From NCBI GenBank assembly GCA_947685225.1, contig CANTUV010000007.1:18372501-18436500 (forward strand): a stretch of 64,000 nucleotides of DNA, read 5' to 3'. Below are positions 47,703 through 60,655 of this stretch, piece by piece. Position 1 is the first letter of the stretch; every line of letters begins with the position of its first letter. The notes below the pieces were generated by a model. That model saw only the letters and a list, made by a program, of their open reading frames with translations. It was not told the DNA's origin and did no database searches. Source of the DNA: Garcia nutans. Taxonomy: Eukaryota > Streptophyta > Magnoliopsida > Malpighiales > Euphorbiaceae. A program made the position numbers and the translations under genes.

Positions 47703-49150
47703 GTGTTATTTTATACAATTTAATCTTTCTTCATTTAAAGGTTTTGTAAAAATATCTGCAAGTTGGTTTTGAGTATCAATGAATTCTAAAAAAGCATTTT
47801 GGTATTGAAAATTGTCTCTTAAAACGTCATGTTTTATATTTATATGTTTTGACCTAGAATGTTGAATTAGATTCTTAGATAGGTTGATGTCACTAGTGTC
47901 ATCATATTTGATGGGAATATGATTAAATACTTTACCATAATCTAGTAATTGTGGCTTCATCCATAGAACTTGTGTGCAACAAAAGCAAGGCACAACATAT
48001 TTGACTTTTGCGGTAGATAGAGCAACCAAAACTTGTTTCTTGCTAAACTAATAAACTAGGCAATCACCAAGAACGTGGCATGCATCGATTATGCTCTTCC
48101 TATCTAGTAGGCTACCAACAAATCTGCATCCAAAAAACCTAAAATGTCAAATGAAGTGTCTCTAGGATACCAAAATCCTTAGTTTAATGTTCCACTTAAA
48201 TATTTCAAAATTCTTTTTAGTGGCATTATAGCACACAAACAAATATTTTACATTATATCCAGTCTATAAGCGGTAAGATAAAAAAGTGATCTGATAATAC
48301 CTTGATATTTCTTTTCATCTACTTTCTTACCAACTTCATCCTTGTCTAGCTTCAAAGATGCACTTATTGGTGTTTTGCTTGCTTTGCAACCGTCCATGAC
48401 AAACTTCTTGAGAAGTTCCTTGCTGTATTTAGATTGGTTGATAAATATTTCATCCTTGCATTTCTTGATTTGTAGACCAAGAAAGAATATGAGTTCTCCC
48501 ATCATACTCATCTCAAATTCCCTATTCATATATCAACCAAACTCTTGGCACAAGGCCTTAATAGTAGCACCAAATATAATGGCATCAACATAACTTTTTA
48601 CAATCAAAATGTCATGTAAGTTTTTCTTAATAAAGAGTGTAGTATCAATTTTTCCTTTAAAAAAACCATTTTCTAATCGATATGCACTAAGCCTATCACA
48701 CTAAGCTCTTGGAGCTTGTTTCAATCCATATAATGCTTTGGTGATCTTGAAAACATGATTTGGAAGCCTATAATCTTCAAGGTTTGGAGGTTATTTAACA
48801 TAGACTTCTTCACTAATAAAATCATTTAAAAATGCACTTTAAACATCAATTTGAAAAATTTTAAAATTCATATGACATGGAAATGCAAGTAGATTTCTAA
48901 TAGCTTCTAATCAAGTTATAGGAGCAAATTTCTCATCATAATCAATGCCTTCCTCTTGGTTATAACCTTTAGTTACCAATCGAGCTTTATTTCTAATGAT
49001 GAGTCCATCTTCATCAAGCTTATTCCTATATACCCATTTGCAACCAATAATTAGATTATTTTTGGGTATAGGAATAAGTTCCCACACTATGTTTCTCTCA
49101 AATTGGTTGAGTTCATCTTAAATAGCAATCATCCAACATTCATCACTAGA
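47703..49150 (-). pseudogene. SIRE-type copia reverse transcriptase and RNase H, degraded
   Basis: RNase H end: VALSTAKVKYVVP, CCTQVLWMKPQLLDYG, NLIQHSRSKHINIKHD, NQLADIFTKPLNEE. RT: KITKALYGLKQAPRA, SYVDAIIFGAT, GELIFFLGLQIKK. The copia catalytic YVDD is YVDA here (codon 48581-48583), and several stops and frame changes follow. It would copy element RNA to DNA if intact. Confidence 0.85.
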
Positions 49151-50300
49151 GCCTACTCAATAGTCGTTGGCTCAATTTGAGAGACAGAAGGTATATTAGA
49201 ATTTAAATATTTGAGTTATGATCTAGTAGTTACATCTTTTTAAGTATCACTAATAACAAGTTTTTTAGGATGATCCTTTCTATATTGTCATTCTTTGTGT
49301 AGCTCTTGGATATCTTCTTCTTTGGGTTCTTCTTGGTGCACCAATTGTTATTAATTATCCTTGTCATCCTTTGGAACATCATTTTCTTTAAGAGTACATA
49401 CAAGATCATCAAGAGTACTACCTTTCCCATGATCAAGCTTAGTAGATTCATAAAAAATAACATGCATTGATTCTTCAACTACTAAAGATTTTCTATTAAA
49501 AACTCTATATTCTTTTCAAGTAGAAGAATATCCTAAAAATACTCCCTCATCAAATTTTGATGAGAATTTTCTAAGATTGTCGTTAGTGTTTAATATATAG
49601 CATTTGCATCCAAATACTCTAAGATATGAGACTTTTGGTTTTCTTTCATTCCATAACTCATAAAAAGTTTTATTTATCAAAGGTCTTTTGAAAACTCTAT
49701 TTGAAACTTAACATGCGGTATTAATGGCTTCAGCCCAAAAGCATAAAGAAAGATTATACTCAGTAAGCATGGTTCTAGCCATTTCTACCAATGTTCTATT
49801 TTTTCTTTCCACCACACCATTTTGTTGTGGTATCCTGAGAGCAGAAAAATTGTGTGAAATACCAAGTTCATTATAAAAGTTTTCAAAATCATCATTTTCA
49901 AATTCTTTGCCATGATCACTTCTAATAGAGGTAGTCACATAGCCTTTTTTATTTTGAACTCTTTTTGTAAAAATTTTGAAAATGTTAAATGCTTCATTCT
50001 TATGACCCAAGTAAACCTTGAGTAGTCGTCCATAAGTATAAATGCATATAGTTTACCACCTAAGCTAGAAACTTTATTTGGTCTAAACAAATCCAAGTGA
50101 ATCAATTATAAAGGTCTGTACATATTTACAATAGTTTTAGACTTAAATGAGCTTTTGTGTTGCTTCCTAAGTTGACATGGTACACATACCTTATCTTTAT
50201 GAAATTTCATTTTGGGTAGCCCATCTATAAGCTCTTCCTTGCTTAGACATTAGAGTTTATCCATACTAGCATGTCCCAATATTTTATTCCAAAGCCAAGC
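49151..50300 (-). pseudogene. SIRE-type copia integrase, degraded
   Basis: Zinc-binding part (LGHASMDKL...CVPCQLRKQHKSSF), then IRSDHGKEFEN and PQQNGVVERKNRTLVEMAR (Asp and Glu of the triad) and CFWAEAINTAC. After a stop, PKVSYLRVFGCKCY and FDEGVFLGYSS follow, then the acidic link to RT (49478-49230). Order matches Ty1/copia, with integrase before RT. Confidence 0.85.
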
Positions 50301-51736
50301 ATCATTGTTAATTATAACTAAACATTCAAAAGCATTAATAAAATGTAAGTCAATTTTGTAAGTATTACCAATTCTTCCTCCTTTGAATGTAAGTTCACCA
50401 TTTGGTGAAGTGATCTTACATCTTTTTTATTCAAAATTGACATTGTTTTCTTTATCACATAATTGACTCATACTTAGTACATTATGCTTTAAACCATCAA
50501 CTAACCAAACATTGTCAATTAAATTCTTACTAAGTATGCCAATGGAACCAATGCATATAATTTTACCTTTAGCATTATTTCCAAAGGTTGCATTGCCTCC
50601 TTTCTCATAGGTAAGGGTTGTAAAGAGTTATACATTACTGATCATGTCCCTTGAGCATCCACTACTACCTAAATACTTTCATTGGCTATAGATTTTAGGC
50701 ATAACTCATTTGTATCATTGTCATATTCTATGGCTATGAGGCAAAAATTTACAATTCCTACTCTTCTTCCTCTTCTACACTGGAGGAATCATCATCCCAA
50801 GTAGGGATGAACAAAATTGTCTAAACCCGATCGATCCGACATCAATTCGACCAACCTGACTAATCATGTCGGTTTGAACCAATTGGTTGGTCAGTTTTAA
50901 AATATATCTAATAAACCTAACCAAACCCAACAAAATCTAACAAGTTCAACTAAACTGACCCATAATAGTCAATTTTCAAAAATAATTTTTTTTTACCAAT
51001 TAATAGTGAATGGGTTTGTTGACTGCTGAAACCCGACCAACCCGACCACTGTACATCCCTAATCCAAAGCAGCCTTGAGAGATTTCTTCTTTTCCTTGTC
51101 CCATTTCTTCTTGTTATTGAGTTTAGGACATTCGATTTTGATGTGACCATTTTGCCACATTCATAGTATTTCACCTCATTCTTCTTTTCTTTGTCTTTGA
51201 AAGAATTTAGAGAGTATTCACTTGTTAGCTTGCATGCTCCTCTTTCTTTTCCATTCATTTACTCTTTTTGAAAGCATGGCCATTTCCTCATCTTCATTAC
51301 TATCACTTTCACTTAAGCTCATCTTTCACAGCTTTGAGAGTTTTGCTTTTATTCTTTCCTTTTCACCTTTGTCATCTTTTTTTTCAATATGCATTTCAAA
51401 GGTGAGAAGCTTTCCTACTAACTCATCAGTCCTTAGCTTGAGCTTCTTCAATTGAAGAAACCTATGACTCAAAGTTCTTCTTTGGATGTGCTCTAAGTGC
51501 TCTCAAGATTTTGATACTAACATCTTCTTGAGCATACACTTTGCCATATTTCTTCAAGTCTTTGATAATTTTAAGGAACTGATTTGTCATCTTAGTGACA
51601 TTCTCGTTTAGCTTCATTTTAAAGAGTTCATACTCACACACAAATATTTAGATTTTGGTGAACCTCACTTAGGTGGTGGCCTCATGATACTTCACAAGAT
51701 TTTTTTCAAATGCCATATGCACTAGTAATGTGTTGG
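50301..51736 (-). pseudogene. copia Gag/protease region, interrupted by a MITE
   Basis: Near 50680-50400: IMDNACSRDM, which stands where copia protease has D-S-G-C-S-R-H-M, then GIGSIGILS-like and NVLSMSQLCDK. Near 51160: YYECGK, remains of the CCHC knuckle, with Lys-rich Gag to its right up to about 51700. Strongly decayed. A 260-bp MITE occupies 50802-51061. The 5' end of the copia element is cut off by the LTR fragment at 51737. Confidence 0.65.
50802..51061. mobile_element. hAT-type MITE, 260 bp
   Basis: Inverted ends TAGGGATGAACA and TGTACATCCCTA, flanked by ATCCCAAG (50794-50801) and ATCCAAAG (51062-51069), an 8-bp duplication with one difference. No coding capacity. Inside are CCCGACC/GGTTGGTC-type short repeats. 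Confidence 0.82.
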
Positions 51737-52558
51737 TGTAAGTAGGGATTTTCACCCCTACTCCCAGTGGAATGGTTCTTGCGACTTTTGCATTGTTAGG
51801 CTCTAGGCTTTAAAGAACACGGGACTAAGCCCAGAGAATAGGAGTAGCCATCTGAACGAGCCAGGAAGAAAATAGATGGGATGGATGACTTAATTCCTAA
51901 CAAATTCCCAACCCCTACTGGGTTTGAAAAGTTGGGTACATATGGAGAAGGTGAGAAATGACTCAGCACTCCCATAACGCCTGGTTCATTAGAATCGACC
52001 TCCTTTTTAAGTCTAAATAGTATTAAATTCCTAATTTACTATGATATTATCCATACTACAAGGAATTATAATAAATAGACATTCATTATATTATAAATCA
52101 AACACATCAAAGAAAATAGGCACTCATACAAGATGAAAACATGCCCTTAAAAACTATCCAAAATCCATGAAAATAAATAAAATAGGACACCCACCAAAAG
52201 GTGGAAATATGTCTCTTACAATAGTCCCAAAGTCCCTATCATTTACTTGCTGAATGTGGCTGCCTCTTTGATGCTGCATGTTAATTGCTTTTTATAGGCT
52301 CGAATTAGGCCAACAATCTGGCACCCTTTTGGTTTCAATAATCCCAATTCCCTTTGAAAAGTTTTTGTTTATCCAAGTTTATTGGAGTTTAACCATAATT
52401 AGGATACTTAAAATTGGATTAAAACCAAATTAGGTCAAGATTAAGGGCTAATGGGGAATTTGTATACCTAACTCGCCATGAGAATTAGATAAAAACCAAA
52501 TTAGGTTGGGATTAAGCGCTCGTGGGGAATTTGGTATGCCTAATTTTCCATGAGCTAG
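51737..52558 (-). repeat. diverged Tat-type LTR fragment
   Basis: The first 520 bp follow LTR B: ACTCCCAGTGGAATGGTTCT, then TTGGGTACATATGGAGAAGG, GGTTCATTAGAATCGACCTC and AGGACACCCACC. It is clearly a different subfamily. From about 52250 the match fades; the rest, with two AATTAGGTYRRGATTAAG units, may be lineage-specific LTR sequence. The Reina LTR at 52559 ends it. Confidence 0.7.
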
Positions 52559-53128
52559 TGATGTAGCGGAAGGTAAACGAACAAAGGATAAAAGGTTGTT
52601 ATTCATGTTTAGTCTGAGAATGCCAAGGTAATAAATACAAAATGAGAGAAAAACTTCTCTACTAAATTGTTATTCAACTCAAAAATTGACCTACACTTCT
52701 TCAAACATTACAATATAAAGTATTAGGGCTACAGAAACCCTAATTCCAAATAAGAAAAGTTTTTAAAATATAACAGATTGCCAAAATAAAAGAAATTCCA
52801 AGCATAGAAAAATATTATTTAACGAGGCAGACGAAATGCCTGAACAACACCTCTATCCAAGCATCCTAAATAAGGAAATAAAAAAATGTCATAAGGTGCC
52901 ATAATAGTAAAACACATTTTTGGAGGCCTAAATAATGGAATTTGGCCAAAAAAATGATGGACCTTACTGCAAAGAGTGACTTTGACTCATTGGTCCATTT
53001 CCCATCGTGTTAGGCCCTTAGAACGCCTAGTTTACAACATCAGCTTTTAGCACTAATTACCAAACTACCACTATGGCAGTTTTCTATCAAATTGCTCCAT
53101 GAAAGTCAAATCTCTCTATTCCATATCA
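52559..53128 (-). repeat. 3' LTR of Reina-like element 1
   Basis: Plus-strand TGATGTAGCGG start and CCATATCA end, next to a minus-strand purine tract (CTGGGGGGAA, 53129-53138). The right border is firm. The left border is the best TGAT match, because the other LTR is not in the window. Confidence 0.6.
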
Positions 53129-54530
53129 TTCCCCCCAGGAATAGAGAAAATTTTCCCTCAAATTGTCAGCAGTATCATCATCATCAGAAGAGTCCACTTG
53201 AAAAGGAATCAAATGCTTCACATTAAATACATCAGTAGTACGAATATGGCTGGGCAATTTAAGGCAATAGGCATTAGGATTAATCTTTTTAATGATTTCC
53301 ACAAGATCAATCTTTTTGACAAAAAGCTTATTATCTTCTCCAATTGAGAATTGCTCTTTATTGTGGACAACCCATACAAAATCACCCACCTCAAATTCAA
53401 CCTGGTGGTGCTTATAGTCTACAGCTTGTTTATACTTGGCATTGGCTTGCAGTAAGTTGTCGTGCACTGCCTTATGAACATCATGCAGATTAGCCATAAA
53501 ATCTGCTGCTTTTCCATGAACTCTGGTCTTGTCAGGATGAGGGAGAATATCTAAGGGACCCCTGGGCATAACAGAATACACAACCTAGAAAGGGCTGAAA
53601 CTGAAACTCATGTTCAGAAAATGATTTTGGGCAAACTTAGCCTGGCATAACATCTGGTTCTAACTCTTCACATTATCACCAACTAAACTATGAAGTTGAT
53701 TACCCAAGGATCTATTCACCATTTCAGTTTGACCATCTATCTATGGGTGATAAGCACTGCTAAAATTCAGTTGCGTATTAACCATTTTCCATAAACTGTG
53801 CCAGAAGTGACTTATAAAGCGTGTATCTCTATCAGATACAATGGATGTAGGCATGCCATGAAGGAAGAACAGTTCACAAAAATATAACTAGGCCACATTG
53901 ATAACATCGGTCATTCTCTTGCATGGAATAAAATGAACCATCTTAGAAAATCAATCAACAACAACAAAGATTGATTCATTACCATGATGTGTATGGGGCA
54001 AGCCCAATACAAAGTCCATGTTGATGTCCACCCAAGGCTGAGTAGGTACTGGCAGAGGTATGTATAGTCCAGCATTAGTGGTTGTATACTTAGAAACTTG
54101 GCAAATCTAACATCTCTGCACATACTTATCCACCTCTCTTCGTCTATTGGGCCAAAAATAGGAAGCTTGAACCAGTTACAAGGTTTTATCATGATCGACA
54201 TGCCCTTTGCCGTGTAACTCCTGAATGATCATGAGGTGCAAGCTGCAATCTGGAAAACTGGTTCCCTTTGAATAAGAACCCATCATGCAACAATAAATTT
54301 GTTCTCTCATTTGCTTAAACCTTTTCCAAAATAGCATAAAAGAATGGATAAGTAGCAAACAAGTCACAAAAAGATTCCAAGCCAGGTACCTCAACTCACA
54401 TTGCAACCAACAAAATTACTTTTGCAGCTCAAAGCATAAGCAACTCTATTTGTAACTCCTGACTTATGTTTTACCACAAATGTAAATCGTCCGAGGTAGG
54501 TGACCCATGGACCATGTCATGAAGACACCT
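53129..54530 (-). pseudogene. Reina-like element 1: integrase and pol C-terminus
   Basis: Contains FVVKHKSGVTNRVA (end of RNase H), an integrase core in broken frames (54400-53900) and a good C-terminal frame (53581-53126): GPLDILPHPDKTRVHGKAAD, FEVGDFVWVV, INPNAYCLKLPSHIRTTDVF, NVKHLIPFQVDSSDDDD. The purine run before the LTR appears to have shifted frame, since the next frame reads PGGNDME into the LTR. Right of 54530 this gene is interrupted; it resumes at 61675. Confidence 0.82.
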
Positions 54531-55547
54531 TGATGAAAATCATCAATTTAGCAACCATACACCCCAATAGTTAAAGAACTATGATATATATGGAATGCAA
54601 ATTAACACCCTCCAAAAGTTGAATCAAAATCTAGATTTTTCAATAATGATGTAAGAGTAACTATTCTAATCACTTTTATCAATGGAATCATGATTAAGTA
54701 ATTAGAATAGCACTTTGATTTCCTCAAAATGCCACAAAGAAAGAAGGTTTAATAAGTTAAGGATGAAAACAAAGATTCTGGAATTTGAATGCCACAAACT
54801 GAATAGCTTGATAAGTACCAAAGTTCATGCAAGAACTTAAGACAAAACACTCACAAGTGATCAAAATATCTTTTATATCTTTTGAATAATTGTATGATTA
54901 TAAAGGAAATCAGCCTTGTTTATATAGAAGAAGGCCATATACAAAGAAAGCATCAGAATTAAGTTCATATGTAACTCCCATATTAATTGACAACCCCATT
55001 ACTCCTAATAAATAGCCCCATTACTTTGCCAACTCAATGTGACCATTGGACCATTATTTTCTTGGCTTTTGTAACTCTTTTTCTTCATATTTCAGCCTTT
55101 GTAACTCATACTTAATAAGAATAAACCCTAATAAAAGTCAAAATGTAGAATTAAAACACAAATAGTCTTAAACAGCCTATTAATTTGTCTTAGGCCATTG
55201 GTCTTTTAGACTTCAAGACCATGGACAAATAACCTGTTATTATTAAAAATGGACCTAAATCTTTACTCTCATAAGCCTAGATTAGCCTTCAAGATTAGGT
55301 CTTGCTTGAATTATGTTGACCAACTTAAGCTCTTCTCATCCATGGATCATCCTTAAACAAATCTTGAGGAACTTGTTTTCTCCAAATCTAATCCATGAAG
55401 GAAATTAAAGCCTCTTTCAACTTATTAGCTCTAGACCTTGTCATTGGTCCTCCATATATGGCTAGTGGATCTTTGAATTGTTTGTTCATGTCATCATTGG
55501 ACTGTTGGTGCTTGGCCAATTTTTGATCAGCATGTAATTCCTCATCA
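54531..55547 (-). repeat. 3' LTR of Reina-like element 2, containing the end of pol
   Basis: 1017 bp, TGATGAAAAT...CCTCATCA. The first 150 bp in element orientation are also coding: pol passes the purine tract (NPCEERGN) and ends GPMTRSRANKLKEAL...FMD inside the LTR (stop 55388). Confidence 0.92.
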
Positions 55548-56130
55548 TTTCCCCTCTCCTCGCAAGGATTCATCCTCGAATCTGATCCTTCATCACCTAC
55601 ATCAAACAAAGACAAATTAGAAACATTGAAGGTTGCACTAACATTACCATACTCACTTGGCAATTCCAGCTTATATGCATTGTCATATATTCTTTGAAGG
55701 ACTCAAAATGGACCGTCCCCTCTAGGCATTAGTTTTGACTTCCTTTGACTAGGAAATCTTTCCTTCCTTAAGTGTAGCTAAACCAAATCTCCTGGTTTGA
55801 ATACTACTTTCTTTCGGCCTTTGTTGTGTTGCTTCTCATATTGTAGAGTCTTCTTTTCAATTTGTGTGTGCACCTTTTCATGCAAAGTTTTAACAAAGTC
55901 AACTTTTTGTTTACCATCCAAATTTGCTTTCTCTAATGGTAAAGGTAGCAAATCCATTGGAGTTAATGGATTGAACCCATACATGACTTCAAATTGTGAA
56001 TGGTTTGTTGTAGCATGCACACTGCGATTATAAGCAAACTCCACATGTGGCAAACATTCCTCCAAATCTTCAAATTCTTTTTTATTATGGCCCTCAAAAG
56101 AGTTGATAAGATCCTATTTACCACTTCTGT
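55388..56130 (-). pseudogene. Reina-like element 2: integrase C-terminus
   Basis: EECLPHVEFAYNRSVHATTN, FEVMYGFNPLTPMDLLPLP, KKVVFKPGDLV, then after a stop and frame change DVGDEGSDSRMNPCEERGND and GGPMTRSRANKLKEAL. The family usually ends in this GPMTRSRA motif. Part of the frame lies in the 3' LTR. Confidence 0.85.
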
Positions 56131-56966
56131 TTATCCATCTATTTGTGGATGACAAGTGGTTGAATACAACAGCCTTGTACCCAACTTGCTCCAAAGTGTT
56201 TTCCAAAAGTGGCTTAGGAACTTAACATCTCTATGACTCACAATTGTTCTTGGGATGCCATGTAATCTCACAATTTCTTTGAAGAACAACCCCGCAACAT
56301 GTGTTGCATCATTAGTTTTGTTGCATGGAATGAAATGTGCCATCTTGCTAAACCTATCCACAACAACAAAAATAGAATCTCTCCCCACTTTAGACCTAGG
56401 TAAAGCCAAGACAAAGTCCATCGATATATCAACCCAAGGTTCATTAGGTATAGGAAGAGGGTTATACAGCCCATGAGGCATTACTCTAGATTTAGCTTGT
56501 TTGCAGTTAATGCATTTCTCACATATCCTCTCAACATCTCTTTTCATTTGTGGCCAAAAGAAATGCTCACTTAACACATCTAGAGACTTTTTAATTCCAA
56601 AATGTCCCATTAACCCACCACTATGTGCCTCCCTCACAAGTAATTCTCTCATTGAACATTGAGAAACACATAGCTTGTTTTCTTTAAAAAGAAAACCATC
56701 ATGCCTATAGAATTTCTCAAACACACCTTTCTCACATGCCCCATAAACACTAGCAAAATCAAGGTCAGAATTATACAAATTTTTAATGTACTCAAAACCT
56801 AATAATTTTGCATCAAGTTTAGAAATTAGAGCATACCTTATAAAAAGAGCATCATCAACCACATTTTCCTTACCTTGTTTGTACTTGATGATGTAAGGAA
56901 AGGATTCAATGAATTCCACCCATTTTGCATGTCTTTTACACAACTTCCCTTGTCCTTTGAGATACT
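56131..56966 (-). pseudogene. Reina-like element 2: RNase H end and integrase core
   Basis: KRHAKWVEFIESFPYIIKYK, GKENVVDDAL, a zinc part (HSGGLMGHF...CINCKQAK), core ISMDFVLALPRS (first Asp) and TIVSHRDVKFLSHFW. The second catalytic Asp is replaced by His (codon 56233-56235; SDRD is usual). The Glu region is lost behind CHPQIDG and a stop. Confidence 0.88.
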
Positions 56967-58433
56967 TTAAGGACCATGATCAGTGTGGATTATAAATTCC
57001 TTGTAGTAAAGATAATGTTCCCGTGTCTTTAAAACTTGCACCAAAGCATAGAACTCTTTGTCATATGTAAGGTATTTTAAACTTGCTCCACTTAATTTCT
57101 CACTAAAGAATGCAATTGGCTTACCTTCTTGCATTAAGACTCCACCAATACCTATGCCACTGGCATCACACTCAATTTCAAAAGTTTTAGAAAAATTAGG
57201 CAAAACAAGTAAAGGTGTTGAACAAAGTTTATCTTTAAGCAAGTTAAAAGCCTCATCTTGTTCTTTACCCCACTTAAAGCCTACATTTTTCTTAATGCAT
57301 TCAGTCAAAGGTGCAGCAATTATAGAGAAATCCTTAATGAATCTCCTATAAAAGCTAGCAAGACTATTAAAACTTCTTACATCACTGACACTAGTGGGTT
57401 TTGGCCCTTCACTAATTACTTTCACTTTTTCTTTATCAACATGTATTCCTTTATCATTAACAACATAACCAAGAAAAGCAATTTCATTAGTGTAAAAGAT
57501 GCATTTGTTTAGATTAGCATACAACTTTTCCTTTCTAAGCACATCAAAAATAGATTTCAAATGTTGTACATGCTCATCTAAAGTCTTGTTATAGATCAGA
57601 ATATTATCAAAATAAACAACCACAAGCTTTCCAATAAAATCTCGCAAAACATGGTTCATCAATCTCATGAAAGTGCTAGGTGCATTAGTTAAACCAAAAG
57701 GCATTACTAACCACTCATATAATCCATGCTTAGTTTTGAAAGTTGTTTTCCATTCATCACCTTCACGCGTTCTTATTTGATGATATCCATATTTTAAATC
57801 AATTTTTGAAAACACACAAGAACCATGCAATTCATCCAACATATCATCTAGCCTAGGAATAAGGTGTCTATACTTCACCATGATTTTGTTGATGGCTCAA
57901 CAATCAACACACATTCTCCAAGTTCCATCCTTTTTATGCATTAATAATATAGGAACAGCACATGGACTCATGCTTTCACGCACATACCCTTTCTCCATAA
58001 GCTCACTTACTTGCTTTTATATCTCTTTTGTTTCCTCTGGATTACATCTGTATGCAGGTCTATTTGGAATGCTTGAACCTGGAATGAAGTCAATTTGATG
58101 TTCAATGCCTCGAACTGGCGACAATCCATTAGGTACTTCTTCCGAAAATAGATCCTCATTTCCCTGCAAAAGATCAACAACAACACTAGGCAAATCTTTG
58201 GTTACTTCATTAGAAATAGTCAAAAATCCCTTATAAATAAGTACAAGCATTTGCTGCCTCATTGTCAAAGCTTCCTTCACATCACTCATTTTAGCATAAA
58301 CACTCATTTTTCTTTCACTCAAGTTTGCCTTGTTTTCTCTTACTTTGCGCTTCCCATTTTTATTTCTTAATTCACTTAACTCACTTATCTCACCTTTCTC
58401 TTTTCTCTCTTGGGTTTCCATTCCCAAATTCAT
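56967..58433 (-). pseudogene. Reina-like element 2: reverse transcriptase and RNase H
   Basis: Upstream part ends with LSPVRGIEHQIDFIPGSSIP, NRPAYRCNPEETKEI and a stop. RT proper: KYRHLIPRLDDMLDELHGS, KIDLKYGYHQIRTREGDEWK, MPFGLTNAPSTFMRLMNHVL and VVYFDNILIY. The catalytic FDD has become FDN (AAT, 57603-57605). RNase H: EIECDASGIGIGGVLMQEGK, YDKEFYALVQ, HTDHG. A stop splits the two parts near 58017. Confidence 0.88.
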
Positions 58434-60094
58434 CCCTAATGAAGAGTTAAGTTCTTCATATTGATGTTTGATGTGAATTTAGTCCTCAAAAATTGTTTTT
58501 GGAGATAATGGGCCAAGTTGATACTTTCCCCCATTCATACTCAAAGAATAATGATTTTTGAACCCATCATGCAACACTTTTCAATCATATTGCCATGGTC
58601 TACCCAATAAAATGTGTCCAGCATACATGGGTACCACATCACACAAAACCTCATCCTTATATCTACCAGTGGAAAATGAAATCAAAACTTGCTTATTTAC
58701 CTTCACTGTACCACTATCATTCAACCACTGAAGCTTGTATGGTTTTGGGTGTTTAATAGTGGGTAGCTTCAACTTCTCTACTAGCAAAGTGCTTCCTACA
58801 TTGGTACAACTTCCCCTATCCACAATCAAGTTACACAACTTATTAGCAATCAAACAATGAGTATGAAACAAATTCTCACGTTGCTCCCCATGTTCATCTT
58901 GTTTATTTTGCAACTAAGTGTGCGTTGTATAACCAAAGTTTCACCCTTAACATATTCTACATCACTATCATCTCCCAAAGGTGGCATATCATCTTCATCC
59001 TCTCTCTGACTTTCAGATTCTACAATCCCATCTCTCATGATCATTATTCTTTTATTAGGGCATTCACGTGCCATGTGACCATGTCCAAGGCACTTGAAGC
59101 ATTTAATGCTTCTAGTTTGGTTAGGTTGATTCTCAACTTTACCCTTACTGCCTAATTCATTTTTGCTTTTAGTTTCATCTATTTTAGGCTTAACAATGGG
59201 TTTATCGTCCTTTTTACTCCAATTCAATCTCTAAGAAGAAGAAACCGAAGAAAGTTTAGAATCATGCCTTGTGCCTTTTCCGTTGAGCTATCTTTTAATT
59301 TTCATGGCCATATTTAGTATGTCCTCCATCTCCACATAATGTTGCAACTCCAAACAATCAACAATTTGCTTGTCTAGTCCACTCAAAAATCGTGCCATAG
59401 TAGCCTCACGATCTTCCTCCATATTAGCCCTTATCATGGCCATTTCCATCTCCTTATGGTACTCCTCTACACTCATAGAGCCTTGTGTCAAAGTTTGCAG
59501 CCTTTGATGCAATTCTCTATAGTAATAATTTGGGACAAATCTCTTCCTCATGATTTGCTTCATCTCCCTCCATGTCTCTATGGGTCTTTCACCATTTCTA
59601 CATCTTTCCTTGCTAATTTGATCTCACCAAACAATAGCATAATCATAAAATTCAATAACACTAAGTTTTACCTTTTTCCCTTCAGAATAATTATGGCATT
59701 CAAAGATCAGCTTCACTTTTCGCTCCCATTCCATGTAAATATCTAGATTATTCCTTCCTTGAAATGGAGAAATTTTCATCTTGATGCTGCTAATGTTGCG
59801 ATCTACATCATCAACACGTCCCCTCCCAACTTGCCTCTTAGGATTGATGTTTTGACCAACCAAAGTGATTTGATCATCATCCATATCGTCCTCACCATCA
59901 TAATCTTCTTGATCAAAGGCTAGTTGTCTTCGTTGAGTTGGTTCACCATGCAAATGTTTGAGAACATCATCATGCCTTTCGAGGCGATCATTGATTTCTC
60001 CCATCATGTTAAACATCCTCTGAAACTGTTGTTGCATAGCTTGTATCATTGGATCATTTGAGGAAGAACTCCCTTCTTTTTCTTTGTTAGACAT
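58434..60094 (-). pseudogene. Reina-like element 2: Gag and protease
   Basis: Gag from ATG 60094 (MSNKEKEGSSSSNDPMIQAM), with ISPFQGRNNLDIYMEWERKV, then a TGA where Trp is expected (IVW-stop-DQ), SMSVEEYHKEMEMAM and the knuckle CFKCLGHGHMAREC. Protease after a frameshift near 58915: LIVDRGSCTNVGSTLLVEKL and AGHILLGRPWQYD. DRG stands at the active site, where related elements usually have DGG. Open blocks share one frame, so decay is mostly by single stops. Confidence 0.85.
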
Positions 60095-60655
60095 CTTTAA
60101 AACCTATAAAATAAGGAAGAATAAAAAAATAACCTCACCAGTACTTCCTCACGTGTTTAACTCGATGAATTGATTTACACCACTCTCGTTTCACACAATT
60201 ATTTGGCTTTTCTCGATGCTTATCTCACCACTCATGCCTTTTACCTCTCATGTTTTGTTCTTTGTGTTCTTTGATAAACTAAGGTCCTTAAACCAAACAA
60301 TTCAGATTATGGCTAATTCAATAGAGTGAAATTGGGCAAGTCTAAAGAGCAAATAAAGGTAAGCTAAAAATATTAATAGTGGTTTACACAAGGACACAAG
60401 CAAAATATATAATTCCAATATCAATAGATGAATATTCTGTTTTCTTTTACTTTTTTTTTTTGCTTTTCTTTTACTTTTTTTTTTGTATAAGGAGTAGGAA
60501 CAACAATTTCTTCTAGGAACACAAAATTAGAATGAAGAAAGAACTTTTTTTTTAATCCATGGTGATATAAAAAATAGAATTATTAAAAGTGAAACAATCT
60601 GCAATTTAAAAGGGATACGCAAACCTCAAACTTGATACCTGCTTTGATACCAAAA
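60095..60655 (-). other. 5' leader and primer site of Reina-like element 2
   Basis: Noncoding leader with two T-rich runs (60440-60490). At 60641-60652 the minus strand reads TGGTATCAAAGC, the initiator tRNA-Met-type site, 3 bp from the LTR. Confidence 0.8.
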
